From positions 2,852,001-2,916,000 of the forward strand of contig NZ_CP110136.1 of assembly GCF_025979705.1 (NCBI RefSeq): 64,000 bases of DNA, given 5' to 3'. Made by a program: the position numbers and the translations under genes. Below are positions 9,178 through 16,578 of the stretch, one piece after another. The DNA is from Hymenobacter sp. YIM 151858-1 (GTDB lineage: Bacteria; Bacteroidota; Bacteroidia; Cytophagales; Hymenobacteraceae). Below the pieces are notes generated by a model. The model did not search any database and was not told where the DNA came from. It saw only the letters and a list, made by a program, of their open reading frames with translations. Every line of letters starts with the position of its first letter. Positions within the stretch are counted from its first letter, which is position 1.

Positions 9178-11235
9178 ATGACGCGTTCTTTTGCCTTCGG
9201 CAAGTGGCTGTGGGCTTTGCCGCTGCTGGGCCTGGCCCTGGGTAGCTGCAACCCCTCGGGCAGCGCCGGCACCGCCCAAACCGACATCCTGCAAAGCAGC
9301 CTCGACACCACCGTACACCCCGGCGACGACTTCTTCCGCTACGCCAACGGCGGCTGGCTGAAGCGCCACCCCATTCCGAACTCCGAAAGCTCGTGGGGCA
9401 TTGGCCGCGAGGTGCAAAACGAGGTGTACGCCCGCCTGCGCGCCCTGAGCGAGGAGGCCGCCAAGGCCAACGCCGCGCCGGACAGCAACCAGCAGAAGAT
9501 CGGCGACTTCTACGCCACCGGCATGGATTCGGCCCGCATCGAAAAGCAAGGCATTGCGCCGCTGAAGCCCGAGCTGGACCGCCTTGCCGCCATCCGGACG
9601 CCGCAAGAGGTAATGGCTGCCGTGGCCCACCTGCAGCCCCTAGGTGTTGGGGCGCTGATGAGCCCCTACGTGATGCAGGACGCCAAGAACAGCGAGAAAA
9701 TGGCGCTGTACCTGTACCAGGGCGGCCTGGGCCTGCCCAACCGCGACTACTACTTCAACCAGGACAAGCGCACGGCGGGTATCCGGCAGCAGTACGGCCA
9801 CCACGTGGCGCGCATGTTTCAGCTGCTGGGGCAGGATTCGGCTACGGCCCGCCTCAACAGCAACCGCGTGCTGCGGCTGGAAACGGCCTTGGCCAGGTCG
9901 TCGCGCAAGCTCGAAGACCTGCGCGACCCTTACGCCAACTACCACAAAATGGCCGTGGCCGACCTAGGCAAGCTGGCCGGCAACGTGGCGTGGCGCACGG
10001 TGCTCAACCAAATGGAGCTGCAACGGGCCGACACCGTGATTGTGGGCCAGCCCGAGTTTTACCGCACCGTGGGGCAGCTGCTGAAAACCGCTTCGGTGGA
10101 TGACTGGAAGGCCTACCTGCAGTGGCATTTGGTGCACACCTTCGCGCCCAACCTCAGCAGCAACTTCGATAACGAGAACTTCCGCTTTTACGGCACGGTG
10201 CTGCAGGGCAGCAAGCAGCAGCGCCCCCGCTGGAAACGCGTGCTCGACCGCGAAGAAGACGCCATGGGCGAAATGCTGGGCCAGCTCTTCGTGAAGGAGT
10301 ACTTCCGGCCCGAAACCAAGCAGCGCTACGAGAAGCTGGTGGCGAACGTAACGGCCTCGTTCCGCGAGCATATTCAGCAGCTCGACTGGATGAGCGACTC
10401 GACCAAGCAGAAAGCCTTGGTGAAGCTGAGCAAAATAACGCCGAAGGTGGGCTACCCCGATAAGTGGAAGGACTACTCCGCGCTGAAAGTCGACCGCAGC
10501 TCGTACGTGCAAAACGTGATGCGCGCCAACCAGTGGGCCTACCGCTACCGCGTCAACAAGCTGGGCCGCCCCGTCGACCGCACCGAGTGGGACATGACGC
10601 CCCAGACCTACAACGCCTACTACAACCCCTCGAACAACGAGATTGTGCTGCCCGCGGCCATCTTCGCCATTCCGGGCCTGAAGGATGAAGACGCCGACGA
10701 CGCCACCGTTTACGGCTACGCCGGCGCCAGCACCATTGGCCACGAGCTGACCCACGGCTTCGACGACGAAGGCAGCCAGTACGACGAGAAAGGCAACCTG
10801 CGCAACTGGTGGACGAAGCAAGACCGCGCCGAGTTTAAAAAGCGCGTCAACCAGATTGTGCGGCAGTTCAACGGCTACACCGTGCTCGACTCCTTGCGCA
10901 TCAACGGCAAGGCCACGGCCGGCGAAAACATTGCCGATTTGGGCGGCATCGTCATTGCCTACGACGCGTTCAAGAAAACCGAGCAATACAAGAAAGGCGA
11001 AAAGCTGGGCGGCCTCACGCCCACGCAGCGCTACTTTTTGGGCTACGCCCTAGGTTGGCAAAGCCACCAACGCGAGGAGGAGCTGGCCCAGCGCATCCTC
11101 ACCGATGTGCACTCGCCCGCGCAATACCGCGTGAACGGCCCCATGGCCGACGTGCCCGCCTTTTACGAGGCCTTTAAGGTGCAGCCCACGCACAAGCTGT
11201 TCCGGCCCGATAGCGCCCGCGTGCGCATTTGGTAG
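9178..11235 (+). CDS. M13 family zinc metallopeptidase, lipoprotein (PepO/neprilysin-like)
   Basis: This 685-residue protein is a predicted neprilysin-type (M13) endopeptidase that cleaves oligopeptides in the periplasm or at the outer membrane. The N-terminus is a lipoprotein signal with lipobox LGSC (Cys near residue 24). The M13 N-terminal domain begins around DTTVHPGDDFFRYANGGWL. The zinc site is seen as HELTH at residues 522-526, with the third ligand and support in GENIADLGG from residue 582. The end (FRPDSARVRIW) matches the family's usual C-terminal motif ending in W. Length is normal for the family. The gene is monocistronic, with a terminator 33 bases after the stop. Confidence 0.93.
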   Translation: MTRSFAFGKWLWALPLLGLALGSCNPSGSAGTAQTDILQSSLDTTVHPGDDFFRYANGGWLKRHPIPNSESSWGIGREVQNEVYARLRALSEEAAKANAAPDSNQQKIGDFYATGMDSARIEKQGIAPLKPELDRLAAIRTPQEVMAAVAHLQPLGVGALMSPYVMQDAKNSEKMALYLYQGGLGLPNRDYYFNQDKRTAGIRQQYGHHVARMFQLLGQDSATARLNSNRVLRLETALARSSRKLEDLRDPYANYHKMAVADLGKLAGNVAWRTVLNQMELQRADTVIVGQPEFYRTVGQLLKTASVDDWKAYLQWHLVHTFAPNLSSNFDNENFRFYGTVLQGSKQQRPRWKRVLDREEDAMGEMLGQLFVKEYFRPETKQRYEKLVANVTASFREHIQQLDWMSDSTKQKALVKLSKITPKVGYPDKWKDYSALKVDRSSYVQNVMRANQWAYRYRVNKLGRPVDRTEWDMTPQTYNAYYNPSNNEIVLPAAIFAIPGLKDEDADDATVYGYAGASTIGHELTHGFDDEGSQYDEKGNLRNWWTKQDRAEFKKRVNQIVRQFNGYTVLDSLRINGKATAGENIADLGGIVIAYDAFKKTEQYKKGEKLGGLTPTQRYFLGYALGWQSHQREEELAQRILTDVHSPAQYRVNGPMADVPAFYEAFKVQPTHKLFRPDSARVRIW

Positions 11236-11267
11236 CCGGCCGGCGCCCGGTTGGTTATGCGTTCCGA

Positions 11268-11301
11268 AATGCCCGCTGGCCCCGCGCCGGCGGGCATTTT
11301 T
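11268..11301 (+). terminator. Rho-independent terminator of the M13 peptidase gene
   Basis: AATGCCCGCTGG pairs with CCGGCGGGCATT across a CCCCGCG loop and is followed by a T-run at 11297-11301. Confidence 0.85.
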
Positions 11302-11390
11302 GCTGACCCCTAGGTGCGGCCGCTGCCCAGGAGCCCGGGCAGGCCGGGGCGGCGTTGAGGTTTCGGCCCGCAGCCCGCACCTTTACGGCC

Positions 11391-12128
11391 ATGAACGCCA
11401 CAGCCCCTGCCACCCCCGCCCCGCCCGATTCGGTGAGCATCATCATCCCGGCGTACCAGGAGGCCGGGGCCATTGGTGCGCTGGTGGAGTACCTGCGCCA
11501 GGCGGGCGGCGCCGGGCCCGGGGTAGAAATTATCGTGGCCGATGGGCAAAGCCCCGACGCTACCGCCGCCGTGGCCGCGGCGGCCGGCGCCCGGGTGCTG
11601 CGCTGCCCGCGCAAAGGCCGCGCCGCCCAAATGAACCACGGCGCCCGCGCGGCGCAGGGGCACATTCTGTACTTTTTGCACGCCGACAGCTACCCGCCGC
11701 CCGGCTTTCTGGCCGACATCCGGCGGGCGGTGCAGCAGGGCTACGGCAGCGGCTGCTACCGCCTCGCCTTCGACCACCCGCACTGGTTTTTGCGGGCCAG
11801 CGCGTGGTTTACCCGCTTCGATTGGGACGCGGTGCGTTTCGGCGACCAAAGCCTGTTTGTGCGGCGTGCGGTGTTCGAGCAGGCCGGCGGTTTTCGCGAA
11901 GAAATGGTGGTGCTCGAAGACCAGGAAATCATCGGGCGGCTGCGGCGCTTCGGGCGGTTTGCCATTTTGCCGGGCCGCGTAACCACCTCGGCCCGCAAGT
12001 ACCTCGAAAACGGTGTTTTCCGGCTGCAGAGCATCTTTTTCATCATCTGCGTGCTGTACCGCCTGGGCGTATCGCAACCCAACCTCAAGCGCGTGTACCG
12101 CGCCCTCATCCGGCAAGACAAAATCTGA
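11391..12128 (+). CDS. Family 2 glycosyltransferase (TIGR04283-like)
   Basis: This 245-residue GT-A fold glycosyltransferase opens with VSIIIPAYQEA and carries the nucleotide-sugar-binding IIVADGQSPD, then LHADSYPP as the DxD-equivalent metal site. The conserved FGDQ and VLEDQEI segments follow. A C-terminal hydrophobic helix (LQSIFFIICVLYRLG) may anchor it to the inner membrane. These features resemble the TIGR04283 subfamily, often called arsenosugar-type glycosyltransferases, though substrate cannot be told from sequence. I chose ATG 11391 because upstream codons from TTG 11355 give no conserved residues and the conserved domain starts ten residues later. It stands alone between two single-gene units. 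Confidence 0.85.
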   Translation: MNATAPATPAPPDSVSIIIPAYQEAGAIGALVEYLRQAGGAGPGVEIIVADGQSPDATAAVAAAAGARVLRCPRKGRAAQMNHGARAAQGHILYFLHADSYPPPGFLADIRRAVQQGYGSGCYRLAFDHPHWFLRASAWFTRFDWDAVRFGDQSLFVRRAVFEQAGGFREEMVVLEDQEIIGRLRRFGRFAILPGRVTTSARKYLENGVFRLQSIFFIICVLYRLGVSQPNLKRVYRALIRQDKI

Positions 12129-12133
12129 CCTAG

Positions 12134-12170
12134 GGCGTGTAGCGCGGAAATCCGTTTCGCGCTACACGCC
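12134..12170. repeat. REP-like inverted repeat (tagcgcg family)
   Basis: GGCGTGTAGCGC and GCGCTACACGCC form 12-bp arms around a 13-base loop. The motif GTAGCGCGGA also occurs at about 15040 and repeatedly at 50264-50525, so this is one copy of a dispersed palindromic family. It lies just past the glycosyltransferase stop and may protect the transcript 3' end. Confidence 0.6.
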
Positions 12171-12280
12171 CCAAGAGCGCGTGCTCGGTACTGCGCAGCT
12201 CCACATACGCGTGCTAGGCGCGTCGCGGCACCAAAGGTCGGCGTAGCCAACGGGTTCCCGCGCTGCCTGGCAGCCCTAGG

Positions 12281-12553
12281 TTAGTTGAGCCACATGGAGC
12301 ACACCATGCGGAAGCGGTGCGGGGCAAAGCCGTTGAAGTGCGGCGCCGCGGCACTAAAACCCAAAATGTAAATCATTTGGGCGCCGGTTTTGGCGTCTTG
12401 CACCAGGCGCACGGGGTACACAAAGCCCTCGATGGGCCAGTCGCCCTCGTGCTGCGGCGGCCGCCCGGAGGCATCGGTACAACGGGCGTAATCTAAAACT
12501 GGGCTCCGCTGAATAGCATCGGTCCAGGATAAGTTCGAGTGTGGGAACGACAT
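12281..12553 (-). CDS. Hypothetical protein, 90 residues
   Basis: I do not recognise this protein. It is a soluble 90-residue product beginning MSFPHSNLSWTDAIQ and ending HRFRMVCSMWLN. There is no signal peptide. The middle (WPIEGFVYPVRLVQDAKTG) reads like beta strands of a globular domain. The ATG is the only sensible start. It has no operon partner: the next gene on the same strand upstream is the short-peptide array about 320 bases away, and a divergent or convergent partner is absent. Confidence 0.5.
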   Translation of the reverse strand: MSFPHSNLSWTDAIQRSPVLDYARCTDASGRPPQHEGDWPIEGFVYPVRLVQDAKTGAQMIYILGFSAAAPHFNGFAPHRFRMVCSMWLN

Positions 12554-12872
12554 GCGGCAGGTGCGTTAGGGATGGAACCTTGGACGGTCGCTACAGGAGC
12601 AGCCGGCATTGTTGTCCGGGCTCCTCAGCAAAGCAGTTGGCGCGGTACTAGTTGCTTTGCCGCACTGGGCAGGCATGGAGTAATACGTAGGTAACCGGGA
12701 TTAAGGCGTGCCAAGGGCCATTAATCCGCACATTCGGCTGATGCCCAGAACCTAACAACCCCGCCAGCACGCAACCAGCCGCTAGTGCCAGCGGGTGCGG
12801 CACCCCACCAAACAGCTCGACCGGACTCCTGGGCAGAATCCGGTCGGGTTGTTTGGTGGGCGCGGGCACGGC
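12554..12872. other. Intergenic region with a hairpin and one doubtful frame
   Basis: Downstream of the short-peptide array on the minus strand, an 8-bp perfect stem (CGACCGGA at 12818-12825 with TCCGGTCG at 12839-12846) could end or process that transcript; it has no T-run. A GTG-started minus-strand frame (12648-12869, 73 residues, with a hydrophobic stretch LALAAGCVLAGLLG) begins three bases after the last peptide's stop. It could be a co-translated partner, but it overlaps the hairpin and looks like no known protein, so I do not call it a gene. Confidence 0.4.
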
Positions 12873-12956
12873 TCAGAGCGCGGTGCGCAGGTAGCGGCGG
12901 TTGGTACGGCGCCAGGGCCGAGCGGCCAAACCGGGGGTGCTAAGGATGGTTTTCAT
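12873..12956 (-). CDS. Cationic microprotein, 27 residues (third in array)
   Basis: A 27-residue peptide starts ATG at 12956 and stops TGA at 12873. It begins MKTILSTPGL and continues AARPWRRTNRRYLR, ending TAL. It has six Arg and one Lys, no acidic residue and no cysteine. Its C-terminal half is nearly identical to the neighbouring 26-residue peptide (both carry AARPWRR, then xxRRYLRxAL), which argues that both frames are real and arose by duplication. It is the last of three same-strand short genes downstream of a sigma54-type promoter at 13320-13337. The function is unknown; by composition it could be membrane-active. No close family is known to me. Confidence 0.65.
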   Translation of the reverse strand: MKTILSTPGLAARPWRRTNRRYLRTAL

Positions 12957-13019
12957 GGCTTTGGGTAGGGTTGGGAGTGGGCTGATGAACCGGTGCAGCC
13001 GCAGCGGCACCTAGGCTTT

Positions 13020-13100
13020 TTACAAGGCAGCGCGCAGGTAGCGGCGGGTGGCACGGCGCCAAGGGCGGGCAGCGGTACGGAGGGCTTGGGCAGTTTTCAT
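13020..13100 (-). CDS. Cationic microprotein, 26 residues (second in array)
   Basis: ATG at 13100 to TAA at 13020 gives a 26-residue peptide with seven Arg and one Lys, no acidic residue and no cysteine. It starts MKTAQALR and contains AARPWRR and RRYLRAAL. Without gaps, its first 16 residues match the 44-residue first peptide at M1, T3, A6-L7-R8, P13 and R15-R16. It matches the 27-residue peptide over the C-terminal half. It lies 49 bases after the first peptide and 63 bases before the third, so all three are probably one transcript. It may be exported, may act on membranes, or may be a signal; nothing in the sequence decides this. Confidence 0.68.
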   Translation of the reverse strand: MKTAQALRTAARPWRRATRRYLRAAL

Positions 13101-13149
13101 AGCGGTGTAAGAGTTGAGTTGTGTAGAAAGGAAGGGGCGGCGGCAAAAA

Positions 13150-13284
13150 TCAGCGGCCGCAAAGTGCCGGTGTGCGCAGCACGCCTTGGCTTACCCGAAC
13201 GGGTGCACCGCCCATGGCGCGCAGGGCCGGCAGTGTGCGGCGGCTAGGTTGGCTGGTGCTGCGGAGGGCGGGCTGCGTGTTCAT
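13150..13284 (-). CDS. Basic microprotein, 44 residues (first in array)
   Basis: ATG at 13284 to TGA at 13150 encodes 44 residues with seven Arg, no acidic residue and one Cys (residue 42). It opens MNTQPALRS and shares gapless positions with the 26-residue peptide. Residues 25-26 are a Gly-Gly pair followed by APVRVSQG, but no C39 peptidase is encoded nearby, so a double-glycine leader is only a possibility. The start codon lies 36 bases from the promoter edge (13320), exactly the distance seen for the fusion-protein gene and its matching promoter (25051 to 25015). That spacing supports this short frame as the first gene of the transcript. Confidence 0.55.
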   Translation of the reverse strand: MNTQPALRSTSQPSRRTLPALRAMGGAPVRVSQGVLRTPALCGR

Positions 13285-13319
13285 TTTCGTGCGGGTTTCA
13301 AGCGTTTCTGAATAGTAAT

Positions 13320-13337
13320 AGCCAATGCCCGTGCCAG
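13320..13337 (-). promoter_or_regulatory. Sigma54-type promoter of the microprotein array
   Basis: Read on the minus strand this is CTGGCACGGGCATTGGCT, a -24/-12 element of the form TGGCAC-N5-TTGG. It differs from the textbook TGGCAC-N5-TTGC in the last base. The same TTGGCT ending occurs in the two sister promoters at 20226 and 25051. It should start transcription around 13309 toward the three microproteins. Confidence 0.72.
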
Positions 13338-13401
13338 TTTTATAATCTATTGATTAACAGGTATTTGCATTGATATACACATCTTATCAGGCCTGAAAAG
13401 G

Positions 13402-13425
13402 TGTCCGATATCGAACACGTGTCCG
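13402..13425 (-). promoter_or_regulatory. Activator site (enhancer dyad) for the microprotein promoter
   Basis: TGTCCG-ATAT-CGAACA (13402-13417) is a dyad, followed by a third half-site TGTCCG at 13420-13425. Its first base lies 65 positions from the promoter edge at 13337, and the spacer is AT-rich. The likely binder is the Fis-type helix-turn-helix of the response regulator at 15066-16460. Confidence 0.7.
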
Positions 13426-13555
13426 GTTGTATAGCAGCTCCTTCGGGCTGCCGAAAAAAAATGCAACTGCGCACCGGGGCTATGCAGCGTATTTGCATCA
13501 GCGCTTCAGCTGAGCTTCGGCAAACCCATGAGGTTGGCGCAGCGAGCTTGGCGCC

Positions 13556-13605
13556 AAAAAGCCGGAGCCGCCGATCAACTCTTGATCAGCGGCTCCGGCT
13601 TTTTG
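13556..13605. terminator. Bidirectional terminator after the histidine kinase
   Basis: AAAAAGCCGGAGCCGC... and ...GCGGCTCCGGCTTTTT form a long stem with one mismatch and a CTC loop. It is T-rich on either strand. It closes the leftward exporter/two-component operon and insulates the microprotein promoter beyond it. Confidence 0.85.
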
Positions 13606-13633
13606 GGTGGCGCCCTAGGTGCCTGGGCTTGTA

Positions 13634-15004
13634 TCAGGCCGGGGTAGCAGGCACCGGGCTCTTGGCTGTACCCGTAACAGCCTGCGCAGGTGCGGAGGTT
13701 GTGCCGGCCAGGCTAATGGCAAACGCCGTGCGGCCGTTGGGCTGGGTAGCCAGGCTGAACGCAAAGCCGTGGTGCAGCAGAATGTCGCGAATCATCGTCA
13801 GGCCGATGCCTTGGCCGTCGCGCTTGGTGCTGAAGAACGGCGTGAACAAGTGCGGCTGTACTTCGGCCGGAATGCCCGGCCCGTCGTTCTCGATAACCAC
13901 GGCGGGCGGCTGGGCGGTGGTGCGCACCCACAGGTTGCCGTCGTGGTCGATGGCTTCGAGGGCGTTTTTGCAGATGTTCAGCAGCGCCTGCTCCATTTGC
14001 TGCGCATCCAGCGCCACAAACAGCGGGCCGGGCGCCAGCTCCCAGTGCCATTTGATGCTGCGCTTCTCGCTTTGCACCTGCAGCAGCCGGCAAGTAGCCT
14101 TCAGCAGCTCGTGCACATCGGTGGGGCGCGGTGTGGGCGCCGGCAGCCGCACCAGGTTGGCAAAGCTGGCAATGAAGTTGGCCAGGTGCGTGTTGCGGTT
14201 CACGGACACATCCAGGGCTTCTTCGAAATCGGGGCGGTCGTCTTCGGCCAGCTGCGGGGCGTAGTAGCGGAACGACTGCAAAATGGAGTTGACGGCGCCG
14301 ATGGAGTTGTTAATCTCGTGCGACATCATCCGGATCAGCTTCTCGTAGGCCTGCTTTTCCTGCCTGATGAGCTCCTGCGTCAGCTCTTCCAGCAAAATAA
14401 AATAGCGCGTAAAGCCCCGGTCGAGGAAGCGCGAGGTGCTGGCCCGGTACGTTTGCATGCCCGATAGCTGCACCACCTGCGGCTGCCCGGCCTCCAGCGC
14501 ACCTAGGGCCCGGCCCCACTCGCCGGGCAGCTCGGCGGGGCGCTTGCCCAGCAGCTCGGCCGCGGGCTGCTGCAGGCAGCGCTCGGCCGCCGGGTTCAGC
14601 GACTCAATATTCCCATCGAAGCTCAGCAGTAAAATCCCTGCCGGCGAGGCCGTAATCAGGCGCTCCAGCAGGTAGCTTTTCTCGTGCTGGGTGATGCGCT
14701 CCTGCCGCAGCTCGTCAATCATGGTGTTGTAGGTATCAATCAGCTGGTCCATTTCGGTCTGGCCCACGGGCAGAAACTTCATGGTGAAGTCGCGCGAGCG
14801 AATGGCCTGGGTGCCGGCGGCAATCAAATTCAGGGGCCGCACAAAGCCGCGGTACAGCTGAATGCTGAGCATGGCCGTAACGAGCAGCAGCGCTTCCGTC
14901 GTCAGAAACAGCCACATGTTGGTACCGCGAAACTGAAACGCCAGCACCGCAATGGCCACATGAATCAGGCCAACGAACAGAATGTACTTGGTGCGTAAGG
15001 TCAT
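13634..15004 (-). CDS. Membrane sensor histidine kinase (NtrY/NtrB-like)
   Basis: This 456-residue sensor kinase has two N-terminal membrane helices (about residues 8-24 and 30-50) with almost no periplasmic loop between them. A HAMP-like linker follows (FVRPLNLIAAG), then a PAS domain (about 110-215, PAGILLLSFDGNIESLNPAA). The HisKA motif MMSHEINNS places the phosphoacceptor at His229. The ATPase domain carries the N-box NICKNALEAI and the G-boxes ENDGPGIP and GQGIGLTMI. The tiny outer loop suggests it senses a membrane or cytoplasmic cue. It lies 61 bases downstream of its regulator gene and should phosphorylate it. Confidence 0.92.
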   Translation of the reverse strand: MTLRTKYILFVGLIHVAIAVLAFQFRGTNMWLFLTTEALLLVTAMLSIQLYRGFVRPLNLIAAGTQAIRSRDFTMKFLPVGQTEMDQLIDTYNTMIDELRQERITQHEKSYLLERLITASPAGILLLSFDGNIESLNPAAERCLQQPAAELLGKRPAELPGEWGRALGALEAGQPQVVQLSGMQTYRASTSRFLDRGFTRYFILLEELTQELIRQEKQAYEKLIRMMSHEINNSIGAVNSILQSFRYYAPQLAEDDRPDFEEALDVSVNRNTHLANFIASFANLVRLPAPTPRPTDVHELLKATCRLLQVQSEKRSIKWHWELAPGPLFVALDAQQMEQALLNICKNALEAIDHDGNLWVRTTAQPPAVVIENDGPGIPAEVQPHLFTPFFSTKRDGQGIGLTMIRDILLHHGFAFSLATQPNGRTAFAISLAGTTSAPAQAVTGTAKSPVPATPA

Positions 15005-15065
15005 GCGCGGTGGTGGGGAGAAGCGGAAAGCGGAACGATGTAGCGCGAAGTAGCGCGGACTTTGG

Positions 15066-16460
15066 CTACGGCTGCGCGGCGTCGTACGGGATGTTGAACT
15101 TCTCGAGGCGGCGGTACAGCGCGCCCCGGCTGAGCCCCAGGGCCTTGGCCACGCGCGAGAGGTTGCCGGCGTAAAAATCCACGGTTTTGCGAATCATCTG
15201 GGCCTCCATCTCGTCGAGCGTCATCAGGCCCACTTCGGGCAGGGCGCCGGGCTCCACGGCTTTGGTGCTCACGCGCTGCGCCTGGGCCTGAAACTCCTCG
15301 GGGCCGAGCTCATCCTTGCCGCTTACCAGCACGGCGCGCTCCACCAGGTTTTTCAGCTCCCTGATGTTGCCCGGCAGCTGCTGCTCGCGCAGCCAGTGCA
15401 GGGCGCGGGTGTTCACCTTCAGGGCCGGGCGGTTGTAGGCCGTGCGCAGGTTGCTTACGAAGTGCTGCGCCAGCAGCGGAATGTCGTCGGGCCGCTCGCG
15501 CAGGGCGGGCAGGCGTACCGTAATCAGGTTGATGCGGTAAAACAAATCTTCGCGGAAGCGGCCCTCGCGCACTTCCTGGGCCAGGTCGCGGTTGGTGGCG
15601 CAAATTACCCGAATGTCCAGGGAGCGGCTGCGCGAGTCGCCGAGTACCTCGTAGGTGCGGTCTTGCAGCACGCGCAGCAGCTTCACCTGCGAGCCCATGT
15701 CCAGCTCGCCTATCTCGTCGAGGAAAATGGTGCCGCCGTTGGCCATTTCGAAGCGGCCCTGGCGGTCGGCTTTGGCATCGGTGAAGGCGCCGCGGCGGTG
15801 GCCGAACATCTCGCTCTCGAACAACGACGCCGAAATGCCGCCTAGGTTCACTTTCACAAAAGGCTTGTTGCGGCGCTGCGAGTTCAGGTGAATGGCCTCG
15901 GCAATCAGCTCCTTGCCCGTGCCCGACTCGCCCTCGATCAGCACCGAGGCATCGGTGGCGGCTACCTGCCCCACGCTGCGCAACACCTGCAGCAGCTGCG
16001 CATCCTGCCCCACAATGTTCCGGAAGTTGTACTGCCGATCGAGCTGCCGGCGCGTGGGGCTCACCTCGTCGTCGGGGTGGGCGGCGTGGCTTTCGGCCAG
16101 GCTGATGACGGTGCGGATGGTTTGCAGCAGCGAGTCGTTGTTCCAGGGCTTGGTTACGAACTCGGCCGCACCGGCCTTCATGCCTTCCACGGCCAGCGAA
16201 ATAGAGCCCCACCCCGTGATGAGGATAACCGGCACCTGCGGGGCAATTTCCTTTACCTGACCCAGGAGGCGCAGGCCGTCCTGGCCGGTGGTGGCCATGG
16301 AGTAGTTCATATCCATAAGCACCAGCTGCGGCGGGGTTTCGCGCACCACGCGCATCGCTTCTTCGGGGGTGCCCACGGCCTTGGTGGCGTAGCCGGCCTG
16401 CTTAAGCAGCAGCCCCAGGGAGGTGCGCACGGCTATGTCGTCGTCGACGATGAGTATCAT
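15066..16460 (-). CDS. Sigma54-dependent response regulator (NtrC family)
   Basis: This 464-residue activator starts MILIVDDD with receiver phosphoacceptor Asp50 (VLMDMNYS). The AAA+ sigma54-interaction domain carries Walker A GESGTGKE (177-184), the sigma54-contact loop GAFTDA (224-229) in place of the usual GAFTGA, and Walker B TIFLDEI (244-250). The arginine-rich sensor segment is RFREDLFYRIN. The C-terminal Fis-type helix-turn-helix is NLSRVAKALGLSRGALYRRL. ATG 16460 fits the receiver start; codons upstream are not conserved. It is probably the protein that binds the three TGTCCG dyads near 13.4, 20.3 and 25.1 kb. Being encoded in the operon controlled by the 20.3 kb site, it is likely autoregulated. 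Confidence 0.94.
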   Translation of the reverse strand: MILIVDDDIAVRTSLGLLLKQAGYATKAVGTPEEAMRVVRETPPQLVLMDMNYSMATTGQDGLRLLGQVKEIAPQVPVILITGWGSISLAVEGMKAGAAEFVTKPWNNDSLLQTIRTVISLAESHAAHPDDEVSPTRRQLDRQYNFRNIVGQDAQLLQVLRSVGQVAATDASVLIEGESGTGKELIAEAIHLNSQRRNKPFVKVNLGGISASLFESEMFGHRRGAFTDAKADRQGRFEMANGGTIFLDEIGELDMGSQVKLLRVLQDRTYEVLGDSRSRSLDIRVICATNRDLAQEVREGRFREDLFYRINLITVRLPALRERPDDIPLLAQHFVSNLRTAYNRPALKVNTRALHWLREQQLPGNIRELKNLVERAVLVSGKDELGPEEFQAQAQRVSTKAVEPGALPEVGLMTLDEMEAQMIRKTVDFYAGNLSRVAKALGLSRGALYRRLEKFNIPYDAAQP

Positions 16461-16522
16461 GGGAATGGCTGTTGAGAGAGAAGCGAAGGACGGTATTTCG
16501 GGCCGGAATGCGAAGCCGCGTT

Positions 16523-16576
16523 GCAAGAACAGCCAGCTTCTCCCTTCAGCTGAGGCAAGAAGCTGGCTGTTCTTGC
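16523..16576. repeat. Perfect 19-bp inverted repeat between permease and regulator genes
   Basis: GCAAGAACAGCCAGCTTCT at 16523-16541 is exactly complementary to 16558-16576, with a 16-base loop. It sits between the second permease stop and the regulator start in a leftward operon. There is no T-run, so it may act as an attenuator or an mRNA-stabilising hairpin that separates exporter from regulator expression. Confidence 0.7.
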
Positions 16577-16578
16577 GG

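Noticed and set aside
12648-12869. 73-codon GTG-started frame right after the microprotein array
   Set aside because: It overlaps a hairpin, has no recognisable features except one hydrophobic stretch, and starts with GTG. It is kept as a possibility in the region note but not called a gene.
13150-13284. Gly-Gly at residues 25-26 of the 44-residue peptide read as a bacteriocin double-glycine leader
   Set aside because: The exporter ATPase and permeases lack a C39 peptidase domain, and the two shorter peptides have no such motif. Mentioned only as a possibility.
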